Source of the DNA: JAJPIG01 sp035531675
GTDB lineage: Bacteria; Desulfobacterota; Binatia; Binatales; Binataceae
Assembly: GCA_035531675.1 (NCBI GenBank)
Contig: DATKSL010000006.1
Span: forward strand, 124,001-188,000
Length of the DNA stretch: 64,000 bases
Reading direction: 5' to 3'
The position numbers and the translations under genes were made by a program. The notes under the pieces were generated by a model that worked only from the letters and a program-made list of their open reading frames with translations, had not been told where the DNA came from and did no database searches. This document shows, one piece after another, positions 43,730 to 53,833 of the stretch (position 1 is the stretch's first letter; the number at the start of each line of letters is the position of its first letter).

Positions 43730-46700
43730 CGGAGCTCCCGCATCCGCCTGAGATCGGCGGTCCGCGCCGCCGGCTTGCGCGCGGCACGCTGCTCCTCGTA
43801 GGGGCCGCATACCGGGCGATAGTCGCAGAAGCGGCATTCGTCGGTGGCCGGCAGGGCCGGGAGAAAGCCTTCTTCCAGCGCGCGGCCGACGGTCGCGATC
43901 ACCTGGCCGATTCCCTCGCGGGCCGCGTCGTCGAGCGCCACCACGCGCTCCTCGTAGCTGCCGGCCGCGGTGCAGTAGTAGAGGCGGCCTGCTTCGACCG
44001 GCGCGCCGAGCAGTTGCTCGGCCGCGAGCGCGTAGAGGATCGGCTGCAGGACCTTGCCGCCGCCGACGATCAACCCGCGCTCGGCCCGCACCCGGCCGGT
44101 CTTGTGATCGGTGACGCGCAAGCCGCCCGCGGCGCGCCGCTCGACCAGATCGATCGAGCCGCGCAGCTTGAGCCCGCCGGCCAACTCGACCGGCTCGCCG
44201 CGGCTGGCCGGATCGGCCTGCGCACGGTCGACCAGCCCGAAGGCCAGCTCGAAGCGGTCGGGCAGCCAGGCCTCGCGGCTGTCGACCATCCGGCGCAGCC
44301 ATTCGCGCAGATCGGCGCCGATCGAATCGATCCCGTCACGCCATACGCGATCGATCGCCGGCGCGAGACGATCGCGATAGTCCTCGGCCACGCGCCTGAT
44401 CGTAAGCTCGAGCAGCGCTTGCGCCGCGGCATGATTGGTCGCCGTGACCGGAATCAAGCCGGCATTCCTGAGCTCGGTCAGGAACGCGAACTGGATTTCA
44501 TGGAACAGCGCGCCGCGTGTCAGCGGATCGATAATCTCGATCGAGTCGGCCTCCTGGCGCGGCTGCAAGCGATGGATCGCCTGGAGGAAAAATCGATACG
44601 GGCAGGCGGCGAAGTTCTGCAGCGCGGTCGGCGAGTAGCTGCGAGCGGCGAACAGATGACGCTGCAGGGCGGCACGCGCGCCGGCCGAAGGATCGACCAG
44701 GCCGTCGGCGGGCGTCCAGCGCCGCAGCCAGCGGCGGGCGCGGCCGCGCAGCGCCCGGGCCAGATGAGGATTGGCGTTGAGCAGATAGTGGGCGGCGCCC
44801 TGTCCGCTCGCTTTGTCCAGCACCGCCTCGAGCGTCGCCAGATCGAATTCGGCATCGTCGATGGCGTCGGCGGGATCGGCCGGCGCGGGCCATCCCAGGC
44901 GCGGGCTGCGATCGACGGTGGCGCGGCGCGAGAGTTCGTCGAAGCCGGGCAGCCGCCCCTCGGCGGCGCGCATAATCTCGAGGGCGTAGAACGACGGCAC
45001 CCGCGGCCGTCCCTGGGCGAGGTCGAAGCGCGGAAAGGTGAAGATCGCGCGCCGGGTCGCGGCTCCGGCCGCCAGCCGCAACGCCAGCCGCTCTTCGGCC
45101 GCGCGCTCGGCCTGCCGGGGCAGGTACTCGGGATGGGCGCGAGGGTCGGGAGCTTGCAACCGCGCGCGCACCGCGTCGGGCAGAATCGGATCCTCGGTCA
45201 GCTTCTTCGGAAAGACCCGCTCGGTCAGGCCGGGGACGATCACGACCTCGAACTCGAGCCCGCGCGCCTGCGCGGTCGGGGCGACGAACACCGCGCCGTA
45301 GCGGCGGCGCGAGGGCGGGCGTTCGAGCTTGCCGATTCGGTCGGCCATCACCAGCCGCACTTCGTCGAGGCCGATCGGTCCAATCGGGCCCATCGGCTCC
45401 AGTTCGGCCAGCGCGATAAGCACCGTCTCTGCGTCGCGGATCGCGATTGCGGTCAGGGTCCGCAGATGGCCGAGCCATCCCGACCAGGTCGCTTCGCCCG
45501 GCAGCGCGCCGAGCGCCTCGACGATCGGCAGCGCATACTCGCGCAGATGGGCGAGGTCGACCAGTTGACGATCGAGCGCCGCCGCGCGCGCGTCTTCGTC
45601 GGTGAGCTCGCGCCGCCGCAGCTCAAGCTCCGCCGCGAGCCCGCCGAGCCGCCGCAACCATCGATCGCGTCCGCCGACCACCGCCGCCTCGACCAGCAAT
45701 CGTTCCCATCGCCAGGGCGCCACCAGCGAGCCCTCGACGACCGGCACCGGGTCGCGCTCGATCGGATCGGCCTCGGCTTGCGGCGGTTCGAGCTCCAGGT
45801 CGGCGGCGAGCGCGGCGGGGCCGAGTTCGGTCGCCGGCGCGACGAATTCCGCATCGTCGTCGTCGGTCGTCGGCGCTTGCGGATTGCGATACGGCAGTTG
45901 CGCGAGCGATAGGTATTCGGCGAAGCGGCGCGCGGACAGACCCTCGGCGGCGCAGGCCAGCAGCGCCAACAGCGCGCGTCCGCCCGGCTCGGGCAACGAC
46001 GTGCCGCGCGCGAAATAGGCCGGCAGGCCGGCGCGGTCGAGCGCTTCCTTCAGGTACGGCGAGTAACGGCCCGGCGCATGCAGCAGCACGGCGATCCGAT
46101 CCAGCGCCACGCCGAGATAGGCCTGGGCCTGGATCAGCCGGGCGATTTCGACGCACTCCTGCATCTCACCGGCCGCCGAACGCACGATCACGCTCTCGTC
46201 GAGCGGGCTTTCCGCGGGCGAGGTCTCGGCGAACAGATGGTTCTGAAGGCGCTCGAGCGAGGACTGCGCGGCCGTCGTATCAGCGTGGGCGGCGGGCTCG
46301 GCGATAGTCGCGAAGCCCTCCTCGAGCATCGTCAAGGTCGGATGGTCGCCGGCCGGCGCCGTGGCGATAATCCGGGGCGCACGGGCGGCGAGTGCGCGCA
46401 CCAACTCGCGCTCGGCGCTGGTGCGGATCGCGATATCGAACAGCAGGATCGGCAGGCCGATAAAACGTGGCGGTGGAGTGGCCGCGGCGGCGGCGATCGC
46501 GAGCTCGATTATCGCGGCGCGGTCGGCGAGCCCGGCCGCGTCCAGCTCGGCGGCATAAGTCGCGAGCAGTCGGGCGACAGTCGCCTCGCGCGCCTCCGGC
46601 ACGTCGAGCGCGGCCGGATCGATCCCGTTCAAACGCAACTCGCCAAGCGTGGCGGCCAGCGCACCCGGGAAACCGGGGCGAGTCGCCACCGGCTCGAAGT

Positions 46701-47040
46701 ACGAAAGCTCGTCGGCCTGGGCGAGCCGATAGATCGTGCGCGCAGCGACCGCCTCGAGCGCGAGACCGTCGGCCGCGACCAGCCCGCGCGCCGCCATCGC
46801 CTCCGCCGCCACCAATCCAATCAGGCGGTTGAAGGTCATGCGATGGATTCCGAACAGCGCGCCGCGGCGCGCGGCGAAAGCGCGGACCAGATCGTCGGTC
46901 GCCTGCTGGTTCTGTGCGACGACGATGGCTTCGGTGCCCGGCGCAAGCGCGTCGAGCCACGCATCGGCGGCCGCGATCCGATCGTGAACGCGGGGCGCGA
47001 TCACAATCCGTGGACGATGCGCGGATGCTTCGGACTCCAT
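43726..47040 (-). CDS. addB: AddB-type nuclease subunit with Fe-S cysteines
   Basis: This 1104-residue protein has an N-terminal inactivated helicase-like region (IVIAPRVHDR, no intact Walker A). Its C-terminal PD-(D/E)XK nuclease reads LRGSIDLVERR followed by LRVTDHKTG. One cysteine before the nuclease (NFAACPYRFFLQ) and three near the end (CRFCDYRPVC) match the four-cysteine iron-sulfur staple of AddB/RecB-type nucleases. It pairs with AddA to form the AddAB complex. ATG at 47040 is the first gene of the pair; a 144-bp spacer precedes it. Confidence 0.9.
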   Translation of the reverse strand: MESEASAHRPRIVIAPRVHDRIAAADAWLDALAPGTEAIVVAQNQQATDDLVRAFAARRGALFGIHRMTFNRLIGLVAAEAMAARGLVAADGLALEAVAARTIYRLAQADELSYFEPVATRPGFPGALAATLGELRLNGIDPAALDVPEAREATVARLLATYAAELDAAGLADRAAIIELAIAAAAATPPPRFIGLPILLFDIAIRTSAERELVRALAARAPRIIATAPAGDHPTLTMLEEGFATIAEPAAHADTTAAQSSLERLQNHLFAETSPAESPLDESVIVRSAAGEMQECVEIARLIQAQAYLGVALDRIAVLLHAPGRYSPYLKEALDRAGLPAYFARGTSLPEPGGRALLALLACAAEGLSARRFAEYLSLAQLPYRNPQAPTTDDDDAEFVAPATELGPAALAADLELEPPQAEADPIERDPVPVVEGSLVAPWRWERLLVEAAVVGGRDRWLRRLGGLAAELELRRRELTDEDARAAALDRQLVDLAHLREYALPIVEALGALPGEATWSGWLGHLRTLTAIAIRDAETVLIALAELEPMGPIGPIGLDEVRLVMADRIGKLERPPSRRRYGAVFVAPTAQARGLEFEVVIVPGLTERVFPKKLTEDPILPDAVRARLQAPDPRAHPEYLPRQAERAAEERLALRLAAGAATRRAIFTFPRFDLAQGRPRVPSFYALEIMRAAEGRLPGFDELSRRATVDRSPRLGWPAPADPADAIDDAEFDLATLEAVLDKASGQGAAHYLLNANPHLARALRGRARRWLRRWTPADGLVDPSAGARAALQRHLFAARSYSPTALQNFAACPYRFFLQAIHRLQPRQEADSIEIIDPLTRGALFHEIQFAFLTELRNAGLIPVTATNHAAAQALLELTIRRVAEDYRDRLAPAIDRVWRDGIDSIGADLREWLRRMVDSREAWLPDRFELAFGLVDRAQADPASRGEPVELAGGLKLRGSIDLVERRAAGGLRVTDHKTGRVRAERGLIVGGGKVLQPILYALAAEQLLGAPVEAGRLYYCTAAGSYEERVVALDDAAREGIGQVIATVGRALEEGFLPALPATDECRFCDYRPVCGPYEEQRAARKPAARTADLRRMRELR

Positions 47041-47184
47041 CGGATAATGACGTCGCAGGCGGACGTCTCGACTATGGTTCGCCGCCGCGGCGCGTATCTC
47101 AAGGGCCGCCGGGCGATTCTGTCAACAACCGGGGCGGCAGGAGCGGGATTCGTCCCGCTTGGATAGCGGCCGCGCCCGGCGGGC

Positions 47185-48021
47185 TTACCTGATCAGCGCG
47201 ACACTATCGCCGACGCGCACCCGCCCCGGCTGCTCGACCGCCGCGTAGGCGCCGACCAGGGCGCTGTGATGGCTCGCGGCGGTGCGCAGCACGGCCAGGT
47301 CGCGCGGCAGATCGTCCTGCTCGTGGGTGGTCATCACGCAGCGGACCACCGGCGCGGTCACCGCGATAGTGACCTCGCCTAACCTGAGCCTGCCGGTGAG
47401 CCAATCGTCCTCGATAAAACGGTCGGCGCCCGCGCCGGTATCGATCAGAATATTGGGCCGGAAGCGGCGCGCGTCGAAATGCGACTCGCGGTTGAGGCGG
47501 CCGAGATGGGCAAGCGTGCCGGTGGTCAGGATATGGAGCGGCGCGGCGTCGAAGAAGGTCCCCGGCGGCATCCCCCAGTAATCCGGGCCGGCGTCGGGTG
47601 GATGATACTTCTGGAGCACCGGCATCATCTGCTCGAGCGGCACATCGCCGAACACCATCGCGGGATCGAACGAGGCCCGCAGCGTTTGATCCGCTTCGGC
47701 GTGTGCGAGTTCGAGCTTGTGGCCGAAGGCTGCCGAGATCAGCTGCGAAGCCTCCGGGGCGTCGGCCGCGATCTTGCGGCCGTCGGGCAGCGTGATAATC
47801 GGCGCCGCGGATTCGGCCGCGTAGGCGGCCCGGAAGTCGAACGCCTGACGCCATTTCTTGGCGCTCACGATGCGTCCGTTGACGAGCTCGCGCAGCGCCC
47901 AGGCGCGATCGCCGACCACGCCGGCCGGTCCAATCGTCAACTCGCTGAGGGTTTCGCCGAGCATCGATTTGACCGGGTAGCGGAACAATCCGCCGACCGT
48001 CCCGACCTGCAGCTCACCCAT
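47185..48021 (-). CDS. MOSC domain-containing protein
   Basis: This 278-residue protein has an N-terminal MOSC beta-barrel (GTVGGLFRYPVKSMLGETLSELTIGPAGVVGDRAWAL). A MOSC sulfurase domain follows, with RRFRPNILIDTGAGADRFIEDDW and a conserved cysteine in VVRCVMTTHEQD. That cysteine is the expected metal-sulfur or molybdenum-cofactor-sulfur ligand, as in YcbX/mARC proteins. A partner ferredoxin or reductase domain is absent. The stop is just downstream of the AddB spacer; the gene upstream (DUF2231) ends 32 bp away on the same strand. Confidence 0.85.
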   Translation of the reverse strand: MGELQVGTVGGLFRYPVKSMLGETLSELTIGPAGVVGDRAWALRELVNGRIVSAKKWRQAFDFRAAYAAESAAPIITLPDGRKIAADAPEASQLISAAFGHKLELAHAEADQTLRASFDPAMVFGDVPLEQMMPVLQKYHPPDAGPDYWGMPPGTFFDAAPLHILTTGTLAHLGRLNRESHFDARRFRPNILIDTGAGADRFIEDDWLTGRLRLGEVTIAVTAPVVRCVMTTHEQDDLPRDLAVLRTAASHHSALVGAYAAVEQPGRVRVGDSVALIR

Positions 48022-48053
48022 CGGCTCTAGCCTGCGTCAGCGGCGCGCCCGGA

Positions 48054-48719
48054 TTAGACGTGGGCCGCGGTCGGAGTTGCGCTGGGCGCGGCGCTCTTCG
48101 AGGGCGACGGCTCCGCACCCGGCGCAGGCGTCGGCGTGGCCGAGGGCGACGGCTCGGGGCTCGCGGTCTCGGCCGGCGAGGCCGCGGCCGAGGGCGGCAC
48201 GTAGACGGTCGGCAGCGCGGTCGGCATTTGCGCGGCGGGGGTCTCGGCCGGAGTCGGGGTCAGCAGAGCGGTGCCGACGCCATGATCATAAACCAGCTCA
48301 CCGCCCATGTAGCCCTGGTAGCCAAGCAGGCCGATGGCGGCAATCGCGGCCAGCAGGTAGATGCCGCGCCAGGCGGCGATGAAGGCGAAGGCTTCCACGC
48401 CGATGCGCCACAGCGCCAGGATGGCGAAAATCCATATCAGCCAATCACCCAGCTCGGCGTGATCGTGCAGCAGATCCTTGGCCTCGCCGCTCACCAGCTT
48501 GTGCACCCGATGAGCCTCCCATCCGCCGGTCTCCCACGAGGCGGCGGCAGCGAACGCTCCCAGGATCATGAGGGTCAGGGCCATGTAACGAATCCATCGG
48601 TAACGCGGCAGCAGGCTGCCGATCAAATCCGCCAGCACGCCGACCATCAGCAGCGCGACCGTGAAATGGTCGACTACCGGATGGATGTGCCAGGTCTGGA
48701 GAGTAGTGATCAAATTCAT
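48054..48719 (-). CDS. DUF2231-type membrane protein with Pro/Ser/Ala-rich tail
   Basis: This 221-residue protein begins HIHPVVDHFTVALLMVGVLADLIGSLL, characteristic of DUF2231, and has four transmembrane segments (about residues 15-37, 44-62, 91-110, 113-130). Conserved histidines in the first part (HPVVDHF, HDHAELGDW) suggest haem or metal binding, which is inference. From about residue 150 onward the chain is a low-complexity Pro/Ala/Ser/Thr tail with no homology. Function not established. Confidence 0.75.
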   Translation of the reverse strand: MNLITTLQTWHIHPVVDHFTVALLMVGVLADLIGSLLPRYRWIRYMALTLMILGAFAAAASWETGGWEAHRVHKLVSGEAKDLLHDHAELGDWLIWIFAILALWRIGVEAFAFIAAWRGIYLLAAIAAIGLLGYQGYMGGELVYDHGVGTALLTPTPAETPAAQMPTALPTVYVPPSAAASPAETASPEPSPSATPTPAPGAEPSPSKSAAPSATPTAAHV

Positions 48720-48912
48720 CGTCGCTTTTCACTCCTGTTGCGGGCCGGTCAATCGATCGCGATTCGGACTGATCGGGGACTGGCGAAGCGCGGCCCGCGT
48801 GGGTTTCGGATGCGCCCCCATCCTCAAGCTCCGACTAGCAATACTACGTGCTGACTGCCTAGCCAATTCCTTTTTTGCCCCTGATAAAGTGCAACGGCCT
48901 CGTCGGCGACGG

Positions 48913-50682
48913 TCAATCCGTCGGTTGCGGCGCGGCCGTGCTCGTGATCGAGGGCGTGGCGGTCGGCGATCCGCGCGGGCTCGGAGCCGCCGAGGCCGCC
49001 GGCATCGACGCCGGGGGCGCATAGATTGTAATCGGCGTGGGTGGAATCGTGGCCCGCGTCAGCACCGTGACGGAGCGCGATTCCAGCGGCTGCCAGGCAT
49101 GCTCGAGCAGCAGAAACAGAATCGCCTGGCGCGCCCGCAGGCTGCCCAGGCCGGGCCGCCACCATGATTCCAGATCGAAGCTGCTGCGCGCGGCGATCGG
49201 CCATCCCGACGGCGCCTCGGTGGCCCCGGCAATCAGGTCGGCGTCGGCCGGGTTATGCACCGATCGAAGGTCGCGCAGGTACCATTCCAGCACCGGCGAG
49301 TCGGCAGCGATCCAGACGCTCGTGGCCGGAGCGCCGCCGGCGGTGACCGCTCGCGCCAGCGCCTCTGTGGCGCCGGCGGCAGTGACCGGTTGACTCCAGA
49401 ACAGCAGGGCATGGCGGGCCCACGGCGCTTCGGTCGGCGCGGGCGCGACGATGACGAAATTAGTCGCCATCTGAACGTAGAACGTTGCGATTCCCAGCGC
49501 GGCCAGCGGATAGAAGAGCAGATTCCAGGCCCGCGTCCGTGCCAGCGCCTCGATTCCGATGGCGCCGAGCAGGATGGCGGGAACCAGGATTTCAACTATC
49601 CAGGGCGGGGAGAAAGCCGGTGTGAGAGCGAAAAAAGCGGCCGCCATGATGGTCCAGATGAGAGCGAAGATCGCCAGCGGCGAGCGTGAGCCGGCAAAAT
49701 TCGTGAGCACCGCGAACACTCCCACCAGCGCGGCCGCAGCGACCAGGAATTCGTAGCACAGCAACGACGCCAGGCACGCAGCCAGCGCCGATCCCGGCGC
49801 GGCCGCGCCGCTCCAGTTGGCGCGGATCGCCGTGAGCAGCGCGGAAAAAAATCCCCGCGAGAAAAAACCGTTGCCCGCCACGCCCCAGGACAGCACCGCG
49901 ACGACAACGGCGAGCGACAGCAGCCTGGAATAGCGCCGCCACCAGATCGCCAACCTCAGTCGCAGCTCGTCGGTGCCGGCCAATCGCCATATCCCGAGTA
50001 TCGCCAGTGCCAGCGCGAAGCCCGCGCCGACCACCAGATTTTGCGCGTCAGCAGAGAGCGCCAGCCCGGCCGCGCAACCCAGCCCGACCGCCCGGCCGGC
50101 GCTCGGCGCGCGAGCGATCGTGGCGAACAGCACTACCACGGTCAGGGCGGCGAGCAGGGCCGGAGCCTGCGTGACGCCGGAGCGCGAGAAGTAGGTCAGG
50201 CTGGGCGAGAGCGCCACCATCGTCGCCATCGCCAGCGCGCCGCTGCGACCGATGAAGGGGCGAAAGGCGAGGGCGATCAGAACCAGGCCGACACCGCATA
50301 GCGCGAACAGCAGGCGCGCCGAGAAGTCGCCGGCCCCGAAGGCGCCAAGCAGCGCCGCGTCGAGCAGTTGAATCCAGGCCGCAGGCGGCGCCGGCGCAAC
50401 GCCGAGGTGCATGGTCTGGTAGGCCGCCAGCGCCCGGCGCGCCTCGACGGGACCGAGCGGCCGGGCGCCAAGCATCAGCATCCGGCTCGCCAGCGCATAG
50501 AGCGCGAGGATCGCCCAGTACAGACGCTCGACCGTGATCATCATCACCGGCCGCTCCAGCCGCTCGTTTTCCGGGTCGGGTCGCGATGCGGCGGGGGCGT
50601 GGACCGCGGCGGGATCGTGCCGCTCCCCGGGCTCGATACCGAGGCGCCATTCTTCGTAGTCGTTTCGCTGGTCGGCTGGCAT
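48913..50682 (-). CDS. Polytopic membrane glycosyltransferase-like protein (TIGR03663/Agl23-like)
   Basis: This protein of 589 residues has about eleven hydrophobic segments after a polar N-terminus. Its arrangement (LYWAILALYALASRMLMLGARPLGPVEARRALAAYQ) resembles the dolichyl-phosphate-mannose-dependent GT-C proteins grouped as TIGR03663. A Glu lies at the expected luminal loop, but the classical double-acidic motif is not obvious. The C-terminus is a Pro/Ala/Thr/Ser-rich tail. ATG 50682 is used. An alternative ATG at 50544 with GGAG upstream would remove 46 polar residues. Donor and acceptor unknown. Confidence 0.65.
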   Translation of the reverse strand: MPADQRNDYEEWRLGIEPGERHDPAAVHAPAASRPDPENERLERPVMMITVERLYWAILALYALASRMLMLGARPLGPVEARRALAAYQTMHLGVAPAPPAAWIQLLDAALLGAFGAGDFSARLLFALCGVGLVLIALAFRPFIGRSGALAMATMVALSPSLTYFSRSGVTQAPALLAALTVVVLFATIARAPSAGRAVGLGCAAGLALSADAQNLVVGAGFALALAILGIWRLAGTDELRLRLAIWWRRYSRLLSLAVVVAVLSWGVAGNGFFSRGFFSALLTAIRANWSGAAAPGSALAACLASLLCYEFLVAAAALVGVFAVLTNFAGSRSPLAIFALIWTIMAAAFFALTPAFSPPWIVEILVPAILLGAIGIEALARTRAWNLLFYPLAALGIATFYVQMATNFVIVAPAPTEAPWARHALLFWSQPVTAAGATEALARAVTAGGAPATSVWIAADSPVLEWYLRDLRSVHNPADADLIAGATEAPSGWPIAARSSFDLESWWRPGLGSLRARQAILFLLLEHAWQPLESRSVTVLTRATIPPTPITIYAPPASMPAASAAPSPRGSPTATPSITSTAAPQPTD

Positions 50683-50789
50683 TTAAGGGCGATCGGTATT
50701 TGGCCGGAGGCGTCTTGTCAACGCATCACGCGTGGCGCGCTTTATGCCGGTAGCAGCACTGGCTATGCTGACGCGATCGGTCCCTCGTC

Positions 50790-52526
50790 ATGAGCTCCTC
50801 CGCAATCAATATACGCCGCTTTGCCGGGACTGCGTTCTCGTTCCTGATCCTGGCGGCGATTATCGCACTGTTCTTCGCCTATCATCGACGACCCGCAGTG
50901 CTGCATCTGCCGCGCTTTTCGGTCTCGGCCCGCCAGCTACCGTACTATGCCTTCTGCTCGTTCTACCGGATGCTCGCAGCCTACGTGCTGGCGCTGATTT
51001 TTTCGATTGTCTACGGGCTTGGCGCGGCGCGCGGGCGGGTCTGGGAGCGGGTGATGATTCCGATCATCGATATCGCGCAGTCGGTGCCGGTGGTGGGATT
51101 TTTTCCGGCCGCGGTCTATTTCTTCGTCTCGATCTCTCATGGCGGACGGCTGGGCGTCGAGCTGGCGGCGATTTTCCTGATCTTCACCAGCCAGGCGTGG
51201 AACATGGCGCTGGGCGTCTACGAGTCGGCGCGGACGATTCCCGGCGACTCGCTGGAAGTCTTCCAGGCCTTCGGCGCCAGCGGCTGGCTCAAGCTCAAGC
51301 GGCTGCTGCTGCCGGCCTGCGTACCCAAGCTGGTCTACAACTCGATCCTGTCGTGGGTGGCGGGATGGTACTTCCTGATCGCCTGCGAGATCATCACGGT
51401 CGGCCCGGCCCATTATCGATTGCCCGGATTAGGCAGCTACCTGATGGAAGCGGCGGACAGGGGCCGTTCCGGCGAGATCGTGGCCGGGCTGCTGACGCTG
51501 CTCGCGATCATCGTGGCGATGGACTTCATGGTCTGGCAGCCGTTGTCGGTGTGGGCGGACAAGTTCCGTTACGAGTTCGCCGCCTCGAGCCCCGACAGCG
51601 AAGCGCCCGAGACCGTCGCGATCGTCGGCGCGCTCTACCAGATTGGCCCCACTATCCTGCGCGGCTTCCGCCTTATCCTGGCCCCGCCGGCCGCAGTTCT
51701 GCGCGCGCTTCGCGAGCGTATCCCGCCGCTCCGGATGCGCGATTATTCGTCCCTGTGGCGCGGCCTGCGGCTGGTCAGGATCGGTCTCGTCCTGATCGCG
51801 CTGGTCTTGCTGGCCTGGGCGATCGTCGATGGCGCGGTCGCGCTGGTGCGGGCACTTGCCCAGCCATGGCCGGCCGAGGCCCGGATGATACCGCTGGCGA
51901 CGCTCGCTTCGATCGCGCGCCTGGTGGTCGCCTATGCTATCTCGCTGGCCTGGATTATCCCCTGCACGCTGGCCGCCAGCTCCAGCGCGCGGCTGCGCCA
52001 GCGGCTGGCCTCGATCGCCGAGATCGTCGGCTCGGTGCCGGCCACGGCGCTGTTCCCGCTGATCGTGGTGTTCGTGATCGAGGTCACCGGCGGCATGAAC
52101 CTGGCCTCGATCCTGCTAATCCTGACCGGGATGCAGTGGTACCTGCTGTTCAATCTGCTGGCCGGGGTGAGCCAGATTCCCGAAGATCTGAAGGAGGCCG
52201 CGCGATCGTTCGGGCTGGGCCGCCTGGCGACCTGGCGCAAGCTGGTGCTGCCGGCCGTGACGCCGTCGCTCATCACCGGCAGTATCACGGCCTGGGGCGG
52301 CGGCTGGAACGCGCTGATCCTGTCGGAATACTTCGTCTACCGGAGCCACACCTACCAGGTGTTGGGACTCGGCGCGCTGCTCGACGTCGCGACCTATCAG
52401 ACCGGCAACAGCGTGATGATCCTGCTGAGCCTGCTGTCGATGATTGCAGTGGTGATAGTCTTGAACCGCCTGGTATGGCGCCGGCTCTACGACTTGGCGG
52501 TGGAACGTTATCGGCTGGACTATTGA
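50790..52526 (+). CDS. ABC transporter permease with two fused NitT/TauT-type membrane domains
   Basis: This 578-residue protein contains two binding-protein-dependent permease domains in tandem (about residues 20-245 and 335-570). Each carries the coupling-helix EAA loop: SLEVFQAFGASGWLKLKRLLLPA and DLKEAARSFGLGRLATWRKLVLPA. Duplicated permeases of this kind belong to the nitrate/sulfonate/bicarbonate-type family (COG4986). The ATP-binding subunit follows after 50 nt. No periplasmic binding protein is encoded in the neighbourhood, so the substrate cannot be inferred. Confidence 0.9.
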   Translation: MSSSAINIRRFAGTAFSFLILAAIIALFFAYHRRPAVLHLPRFSVSARQLPYYAFCSFYRMLAAYVLALIFSIVYGLGAARGRVWERVMIPIIDIAQSVPVVGFFPAAVYFFVSISHGGRLGVELAAIFLIFTSQAWNMALGVYESARTIPGDSLEVFQAFGASGWLKLKRLLLPACVPKLVYNSILSWVAGWYFLIACEIITVGPAHYRLPGLGSYLMEAADRGRSGEIVAGLLTLLAIIVAMDFMVWQPLSVWADKFRYEFAASSPDSEAPETVAIVGALYQIGPTILRGFRLILAPPAAVLRALRERIPPLRMRDYSSLWRGLRLVRIGLVLIALVLLAWAIVDGAVALVRALAQPWPAEARMIPLATLASIARLVVAYAISLAWIIPCTLAASSSARLRQRLASIAEIVGSVPATALFPLIVVFVIEVTGGMNLASILLILTGMQWYLLFNLLAGVSQIPEDLKEAARSFGLGRLATWRKLVLPAVTPSLITGSITAWGGGWNALILSEYFVYRSHTYQVLGLGALLDVATYQTGNSVMILLSLLSMIAVVIVLNRLVWRRLYDLAVERYRLDY

Positions 52527-52576
52527 GAAGTTGCCCGACGGATGTCTTTTATGGCTGAACCCGAGCCTCCCGACCC

Positions 52577-53335
52577 ATGCCGCTGCTTGAACTTACCCAT
52601 ATCTCCAAGCACTACCCGCACGCCAAGGGGAGTCTGCGCGTGATCGAGGATATCTCGTTCAGCGTCAACGAGGGCGAGTTCGTCGCGATCGTCGGACCCT
52701 CGGGATGCGGCAAGTCGACGCTGCTGCGGATTATCAACGGTATCGTGCCGCTCAGCTCCGGCCAGGTGCTGTACCGCGGCCGCCAGGTCGACGGTATCAA
52801 TCTCGAGTGCGCGCTGGTGTTCCAATCCTTCGCCCTGATGCCGTGGCTGACGGTCGACGACAACATCGAGATGCCGCTCGAAGCGCTGGGTATTCCGCCC
52901 GCCGAGCGCCGCCGGCGCGCGAGTCTTTATATCGACAAGGTCGGGCTCGACGGCTTCGAGGAAGCTTATCCGCGCGAGCTTTCGGGCGGCATGAAGCAGC
53001 GGGTAGGATTGGCGCGGGCGCTGGCGGTGGAGCCCAAGGTGTTGCTGATGGATGAGCCGTTCTCGGCGCTCGACGCACTGACCGCGATCAGCCTGCGCGA
53101 GGAGACGCTCGATATCTGGCAGGCGCCGGACAGCCCGGTGCATACCATCCTGCTCGTCACGCACATTATCGAGGAGGCGATCGAGTTGGCCGACCGCGTG
53201 CTGGTGATCTCGGCCGGGCCGGGACGCCTGCTGGCCGACCTGCGGATCGAGCTGCCGCGTCCGCGCGATCGCCGCAGCGACGGCTTCAACGCCTTCACCG
53301 ACAAGGTGTTCTCGTTGATCGAGGAGCGCTCCTGA
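52577..53335 (+). CDS. ABC transporter ATP-binding protein (NitT/TauT type)
   Basis: This 252-residue ATPase has Walker A GPSGCGKSTLLRIING, the Q-loop FQSFALMPWLTVDDNI, signature LSGGMKQR, Walker B VLLMDEPFSALDALT and the H-loop VTHIIEEAI. It closely fits the SsuB/TauB/NrtD group. It energises the duplicated permease just upstream. The stop overlaps the start of the next gene by one base, so the three genes form an operon. Confidence 0.92.
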   Translation: MPLLELTHISKHYPHAKGSLRVIEDISFSVNEGEFVAIVGPSGCGKSTLLRIINGIVPLSSGQVLYRGRQVDGINLECALVFQSFALMPWLTVDDNIEMPLEALGIPPAERRRRASLYIDKVGLDGFEEAYPRELSGGMKQRVGLARALAVEPKVLLMDEPFSALDALTAISLREETLDIWQAPDSPVHTILLVTHIIEEAIELADRVLVISAGPGRLLADLRIELPRPRDRRSDGFNAFTDKVFSLIEERS

Positions 53336-53823
53336 TGCCCCTGAGCGGAATCAATCCGATTCCCGAGGGCAATCTTAACTGGGTTTTCGGCCTGCTCGAG
53401 TTGCTCGAGGATCGCGGCGGGCGCGAGGACGGCTACAAGATTGCGCGCGACCTCAATATCAAGTTCGACGACGTGCTGCGGGTGATGAAGATCGCGGAGA
53501 TCCTGGGGCTGGTCTCGACTCCGGCGGGCGACGTGGTGCTGGAACCGCTGGGCAAGCAATTTCTCGACAGCGACGTCAATCAGCGCAAGCTGATGATCCG
53601 CGAGCAGCTACGAAATCACGGCCTGTTCAGTTACCTGATACGGCTGCTGAAGGCGCAGGAGGACAAGTCGCTCAGCAAGGAGGTGGTGCTCGAGCATCTG
53701 GCGATGCTGTTGCCTCACGAGCTTCCCGAGCGCCAGTTCACGCGTATCGTGAGCTGGGGTCGATTCGCCGAGCTGTTCGGCTACAACAAGGACAGCGACC
53801 GCTTCTACCTCGACCAGGAGTAG
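53335..53823 (+). CDS. AAA-associated domain protein of the ABC importer
   Basis: This 162-residue protein begins GINPIPEGNLNWVFGLLELLEDRGGREDGYKIARDLNIKFDDVLRVMKIAEILGLV, a winged-helix-like start. Its remainder (LLPHELPERQFTRIVSWGRFAELFGYN) is the AAA_assoc_C domain. In many archaea and bacteria this domain is fused to the C-terminus of the NitT-type ATPase; here it is a separate gene overlapping the ATPase stop (TGATG). It probably modulates transport, perhaps by sensing a ligand (inference). Confidence 0.85.
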   Translation: MPLSGINPIPEGNLNWVFGLLELLEDRGGREDGYKIARDLNIKFDDVLRVMKIAEILGLVSTPAGDVVLEPLGKQFLDSDVNQRKLMIREQLRNHGLFSYLIRLLKAQEDKSLSKEVVLEHLAMLLPHELPERQFTRIVSWGRFAELFGYNKDSDRFYLDQE

Positions 53824-53833
53824 CCCCGCCAGA

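Noticed and set aside
44014..45912. 632-codon open frame antisense to addB
   Set aside because: No recognisable domain; overlaps the nuclease and Fe-S motifs of AddB on the other strand.
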